Assembly: GCA_043820045.1 (NCBI GenBank)
Contig: JBDREF010000329.1
Coordinates: 1-27,486, forward strand
Direction: 5' to 3'
DNA length: 27,486 nucleotides
Source of the DNA: JBDREF01 sp043820045
GTDB taxonomy: Bacteria > Planctomycetota > Phycisphaerae > Sedimentisphaerales > Anaerobacaceae
The notes below the pieces were generated by a model. That model worked only from the letters and a program-made list of their open reading frames with translations. It was not told the origin of the DNA and ran no database searches. The stretch's first letter is position 1. Every line of letters starts with the position of its first letter. The translations under genes and the position numbers were made by a program. Positions 24,202-27,486 of this stretch are shown piece after piece.

Positions 24202-24534
24202 CCCCCGCCTACCATCGCTTCCGGTCGAGGTGTTTTTTAGCCTCCACCCATGGGCATACTGGATTGCCGCCCTCGGAAAGCACCGCGACGAAAAAAAACT
24301 GTCAGGAACCGAATACATCGCTTGACCGAACGGCCGGAGATTCCTATAATATACTAAAGCCGTGGGAAAAGTCGGTATCGCCTGCGGTTTGTCTTTTCCA
24401 TATAAATAGGACTACTTCAATCTTATATATTTATCAGGCCGGCACGTCCGGCGCAAGCGTACGTTGCCGGCCAGCTTATGATCCTTGACGCTACAGTCAG
24501 TGTGAGGTCCCAACAGTAATTGCAGAGGTATCAA
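24202..24534. other. Intergenic region with promoter and structured leader
   Basis: These 333 bases contain no supported gene. They hold the cytochrome promoter (24322-24350) and a leader of about 178 bases with two inverted repeats: GGAAAAG (24365-24371) with CTTTTCC (24393-24399), and GGCCGGCA (24437-24444) with TGCCGGCC (24465-24472, 20-base loop). Nothing clear was seen in 24202-24321 apart from A- and T-runs. Confidence 0.6.
24322..24350 (+). promoter_or_regulatory. Strong sigma70-type promoter of the cytochrome/barrel genes
   Basis: A -35 box TTGACC (24322-24327, five of six consensus bases), a 17-base spacer and a perfect TATAAT -10 box (24345-24350) make this the best promoter in the window. 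Transcription should start near 24357, leaving a long leader before the ATG at 24535. Confidence 0.82.
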
Positions 24535-25578
24535 ATGACATATATACAAAAACATAAGGCATTTCTCGCTGGGTTGTTTGCGACGACCGTAGCGGTGCTG
24601 ATGCTCAACTGCCACCGGGAGCTGCCGCGGGAGAACTGGAGCAAGCGGTGGGGTCCGCTTGTGCCGCATCGCACTTTTCCCGGAGGCTGCGGGATTTGCC
24701 ACGTCACAGACCGCTGGGATACCCTTCGGGATGATTTCTCGTTTGAACACGAGAGAGAGACCGGCCATCGGCTGGAGGGGGCGCATGCCAATGCGGCCTG
24801 CCTTCGATGCCACAACGACCGAGGTCCGGTCATGTCATTCGCCTCACGCGGCTGCGGCGGCTGCCACCCGGATCCGCATGCTTCGGCTTTGGGGCTGGAT
24901 TGCCAGAGATGCCACGAACAACTGGACTGGAGACCCGCGGGCCTCATCGCCGAGCACGCCAATACCCGCTTCCATCTCATAGCTGCGCACGCTGTGGCTC
25001 CTTGCGAGAGCTGCCACCTTCAGGCGGCCGTAGGCCAGTTCAGGGGGGCTCCGGTGCAGTGTGAGCTGTGCCACCAAAGGAGCCTCGCCCAGGCCAGCTC
25101 CCCCGACCACGTGGCGAACGGCTGGACAACCGGCTGCGAACGGTGCCACACTCCTGTGGGCTGGAGCGGCGGGGACTTCGAGCATTACTTTTTCCCGCTC
25201 GTCGGCGCACATGCCGGCCTCAACTGCATAAGCTGCCACACGGGCGGGACTTTCGAGCCCATCGCCTCGGATTGCTATTCTTGCCATGCGGACGATTACC
25301 TTCTGGGTCCGGACCACTCGGCTTTGAGCTTTCCCCATGACTGCGAGCAGTGCCACAACACCACCGCATGGACACCGGTGTCCTTCCAGCACGCGTTCCC
25401 GCTCCAGGGACCGCACAACGTTTCCTGCTCGGACTGTCACACGGCAGGTACGACGGCCACTTTCAACTGCCTGGACTGTCATGACCAGGGCGATACAGAC
25501 AACAAACACGATGACGTGAGCGGTTACAGCTATAACTCGCTGGCGTGCTATGGGTGTCATCCAAATGGGAGACATTGA
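24535..25578 (+). CDS. 13-heme c-type cytochrome
   Basis: The 347-residue protein contains thirteen CxxCH heme-binding motifs, starting at C52, C89, C107, C123, C157, C176, C201, C231, C247, C270, C298, C312 and C338. The N-terminus is a hydrophobic signal or anchor (about 8-25) ending LMLNC, which might be a weak lipoprotein box (C26). Histidines suitable as distal ligands recur before motifs (GAHAGLN, LIAAHAV, GPHNVS, SFPHD). The C-terminal half resembles a cytochrome c3-like family known in Bacteroidetes and other environmental bacteria. About one heme per 27 residues implies a closely packed electron-transfer wire in the periplasm or outer membrane. GAGG (24525-24528) lies 6 bases before the ATG. 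A beta-barrel protein gene follows after 69 bases, suggesting that they work together. Confidence 0.92.
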   Translation: MTYIQKHKAFLAGLFATTVAVLMLNCHRELPRENWSKRWGPLVPHRTFPGGCGICHVTDRWDTLRDDFSFEHERETGHRLEGAHANAACLRCHNDRGPVMSFASRGCGGCHPDPHASALGLDCQRCHEQLDWRPAGLIAEHANTRFHLIAAHAVAPCESCHLQAAVGQFRGAPVQCELCHQRSLAQASSPDHVANGWTTGCERCHTPVGWSGGDFEHYFFPLVGAHAGLNCISCHTGGTFEPIASDCYSCHADDYLLGPDHSALSFPHDCEQCHNTTAWTPVSFQHAFPLQGPHNVSCSDCHTAGTTATFNCLDCHDQGDTDNKHDDVSGYSYNSLACYGCHPNGRH

Positions 25579-25647
25579 TACGATCCGGGACCTGATACGA
25601 CGGCGCCGCCGTGAAGTACGGATACGGCTCTCGAATCAAAAAGTGCT

Positions 25648-27309
25648 ATGAAAAGCAGATTTAGACATCGCCGTTGGCTGATTCTTCCGGGCGCGTTGGC
25701 CGCGATTATTTTGCTGTGCGGCCACGCGCGGGCGGTTGAGGTAACGGTCAGCGGCAGGATAACGCACGAGCTGGCGACCGGGGTCTATGTTGACAAAGGG
25801 ACCGACCACGGGCTGCGCCAAGGCATCCTCGGCTCCCTGCGGCTCAACGACGGACGCATGCTCGAGTTCGAAGTGCTCCAGGCAACAAGGAACGTGGCGA
25901 TACTGCGCCTCGTCGGCCGTGTCAATGACCAGGAGAAACTTATCGATCAGGCGGTAGAGCTGGTCTTCGAACAACTGACGCCCGAAGACAAGGACGCAGA
26001 GTCACCAACTCAGTACTCGCCGGGCGGAGACGACAAGAGCTTCGTCCCCTTGCTCGCCCCCCCCTCCTGGGTCCTCGGGCTTCCGGAGACAAGGAACATC
26101 TTTCATGGGCAAATGCGAATCCGCCAGATGCTTCAGAAAGACAGAGAGAGCCTTCTCGACTACTCGGTGACCCATTTCGGCTCATCGGGCAGTCTGGACA
26201 GAATCGAAGGCTCCGGCTGGAATTTCGACTGGTCGGGAGACCTGTCATACAGGGACGGCCACGCTCTTCGCTTCCATCCGGACCATCAGGAGCCTCGCCT
26301 CGATCTCTATCTGGCGTCGTTTCACCGGGCTTTCGCTGAAGGCGGATTCCTCCGGTTCGGACGTTTTCTGCCGCGAGAGCTGCCCGGTATCGGATACGTG
26401 GACGGCGTCCAGGGACAGGTGCGCCGGGGCGAGCACCTGTGGCTCGGGGCCGTTGCGGGTCTCAAGCCGGACCGGTCCGATCTCAGCGCTTCGGCGGACG
26501 AGCCGCTGCTGGCAGGCTATGCCACGTTCGAGGCCGGACAACGCAGCGGGAGGTACTATTCCGGAACAGCAGGACTTTTGGGTTCGGCCTACGAAGGTCA
26601 CGCCGACCGCCTGGCCCTGCTGGTCGATCAGCGAGCCGGTTTTGGCCCTCTCCTGGCGCTTTATTCTACGGCGGAAGTTGACTTTGACGTCGGAGGCGCC
26701 GAGGCCCGTACCGGGACGAGACTTACCCGATTGGATGTCTCCGCTGTCTCCAGGCCCGCTTCATCCCTCGCTTTCCGGGCCGGCCTGGACCATTGGGAAC
26801 GGCCTGACAACCGTGCAGAGCGGGACTTGCTGCTCATAGACGACGACCGCTTCTTCGACAGCGGGTATTGGCGTTACTGGGTGGGTAGCGACCAGGGGCT
26901 GCCCTGGAGCCTGCGGCTCTCCGAGGAGGTCTCCTACATCGATTCGTCCACCGGCGAGTACGACCCTCACTGGCGGGTCGGACTGACCCGCACCGGCCTG
27001 TTTTCCTGGCGGGATGCGAGCGCGACGGCGACGTTCTACAACCTTGCGGCCGAACAGGTGGACGGCTACGGCGGGAGATTCTCCGCCTACCTGCCTTTCA
27101 TGCAGCACAAATTGTACGTCCAGCCCGTGGTCGGATTCCGAATGCTCGAGTTCGATCGCCAGACTGAGGAATTAACGCTGACTTACCTTTCCGTGCGCGT
27201 CAACGGAAGGCTCAGGAAAAACTGGACGCTCTCAGGGGGATTCACCCAATCCTATGGAGACTATGTTGACTCAACACTTCTCGACATAAGGCTGAGCGTT
27301 GCATGGTGA
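25648..27309 (+). CDS. Outer-membrane beta-barrel protein with N-terminal periplasmic domain
   Basis: The 553-residue protein has a signal peptide (about 1-29, ending HARA). A small beta-rich domain (about 31-112) contains GVYVDKGTDHGLRQGILGSL, similar to FlgT C-terminal-like domains with the pattern GxxxGLxxG. From about 150 to the end there are alternating polar and aromatic or hydrophobic strands with turns rich in Asp, Gly and Ser. The last residues, LDIRLSVAW, end in Trp, as in barrels inserted by BamA. The barrel part of about 400 residues could make some 16-20 strands. It lies directly after the 13-heme cytochrome gene. By analogy with MtrA/MtrB and Geobacter porin-cytochrome complexes, it may form the sheath through which the cytochrome moves electrons. 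The sequence does not show the N-terminal CxxC of MtrB, so the role is inferred from context. Confidence 0.75.
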   Translation: MKSRFRHRRWLILPGALAAIILLCGHARAVEVTVSGRITHELATGVYVDKGTDHGLRQGILGSLRLNDGRMLEFEVLQATRNVAILRLVGRVNDQEKLIDQAVELVFEQLTPEDKDAESPTQYSPGGDDKSFVPLLAPPSWVLGLPETRNIFHGQMRIRQMLQKDRESLLDYSVTHFGSSGSLDRIEGSGWNFDWSGDLSYRDGHALRFHPDHQEPRLDLYLASFHRAFAEGGFLRFGRFLPRELPGIGYVDGVQGQVRRGEHLWLGAVAGLKPDRSDLSASADEPLLAGYATFEAGQRSGRYYSGTAGLLGSAYEGHADRLALLVDQRAGFGPLLALYSTAEVDFDVGGAEARTGTRLTRLDVSAVSRPASSLAFRAGLDHWERPDNRAERDLLLIDDDRFFDSGYWRYWVGSDQGLPWSLRLSEEVSYIDSSTGEYDPHWRVGLTRTGLFSWRDASATATFYNLAAEQVDGYGGRFSAYLPFMQHKLYVQPVVGFRMLEFDRQTEELTLTYLSVRVNGRLRKNWTLSGGFTQSYGDYVDSTLLDIRLSVAW

Positions 27310-27486
27310 GTAGAAGCTCGCGGCCCGGCAGGTCTGGTCCGACGGCTCTGTCGAAACTGCATGAGCGGATGCGATTTGTGGAAGCGGCCAGGGTTCTGTT
27401 TCGTCGAGCATGCCTGCGACGTACAAGGCGATGTACTTGCCCAGGAGATCGGCGAGGCCTCCCACGAGGATCGCTCCGGTCTGGCC
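27271..27486 (-). CDS. Possible C-terminal part of a membrane protein running off the window
   Basis: A minus-strand frame is open from the window edge to a stop at 27271. Its first visible part (ILVGGLADLLGKYIALYVAGML) is hydrophobic like a membrane helix, but the rest is polar and unrecognised. It would overlap the end of the convergent barrel gene by 39 bases. On the plus strand an open frame from an ATG near 27361 also reaches the edge. I cannot decide whether either is a gene. Confidence 0.2.
   Translation of the reverse strand, partial: GQTGAILVGGLADLLGKYIALYVAGMLDETEPWPLPQIASAHAVSTEPSDQTCRAASFYSPCNAQPYVEKC

Noticed and set aside
24206..24238. Intrinsic terminator after the sodium/calcium exchanger
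   Set aside because: There is a six-T run near 24233, but no convincing stem precedes it.
24264..24488. Plus-strand 74-codon open frame before the cytochrome gene
   Set aside because: It runs through the promoter and leader, lacks a ribosome site and resembles no protein.
1..27486. tRNA genes, CRISPR arrays, transposases or prophage genes
   Set aside because: None was recognised: no cloverleaf with a GTTCGAATC-type arm, no regular 24-40 base repeats with spacers, and no transposase or integrase motifs.

Overview
The window reads as a chromosomal segment of a planctomycete, most likely class Phycisphaerae or a relative. The evidence is a PVC-type small basic protein (12364-12612), PQQ-type beta-propeller proteins opening with the WPQWRG-like motif, a pseudopilin with the GFTLIE methylation motif, a TIGR02943-like ECF sigma factor with a zinc-finger anti-sigma partner, and cell-envelope proteins with Sec or Tat signals. 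This placement is inferred from family recognition; no rRNA or other phylogenetic marker was available for comparison.

Region 1 (about 115-12019, minus strand) is a run of eight genes with mostly short gaps, probably one operon read from right to left: PQQ-like propeller, DUF5060/DUF4038 apiosidase-like glycosidase, Tat-exported aldo/keto reductase, second PQQ-like propeller, two serine hydrolases of the class C beta-lactamase fold (one fused to a second, propeller-like domain), a divergent Nramp-like permease and a GntP-type sugar-acid permease. This looks like a periplasmic carbohydrate-processing and uptake set; the substrate is not visible in the sequence.

Region 2 (12020-13500) holds a structured 102-bp palindromic element, a small basic protein and a single-pass membrane protein with a SPOR-like C-terminus. 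Region 3 (13501-16964) holds a structured intergenic stretch, the ECF sigma/anti-sigma pair, a small secreted protein with its own intrinsic terminator, a secreted protein carrying what looks like a thioredoxin-fold remnant, and a pseudopilin on the minus strand.

Region 4 (17243-23087, plus strand) is the classical fatty-acid initiation/elongation cluster rpmF-plsX-fabH-fabD-fabG-acpP-fabF behind a good sigma70-type promoter. A CaCA-family sodium/calcium exchanger follows.

Region 5 (24322-27309) is the most interesting part. A near-consensus promoter and a long leader with two hairpins precede a 13-heme c-type cytochrome, and then an outer-membrane beta-barrel protein with an N-terminal periplasmic domain. 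The pair has the layout of a porin-cytochrome conduit for moving electrons across the outer membrane, but neither protein is an obvious MtrA/MtrB-type sequence.

Several small repeat families sit between genes: heptanucleotide tandem repeats, GTAGGGTG-headed palindromes, and a 22-nt motif found both in the 102-bp element and inside a coding sequence. No tRNA, rRNA, CRISPR array, transposase or phage gene was recognised.
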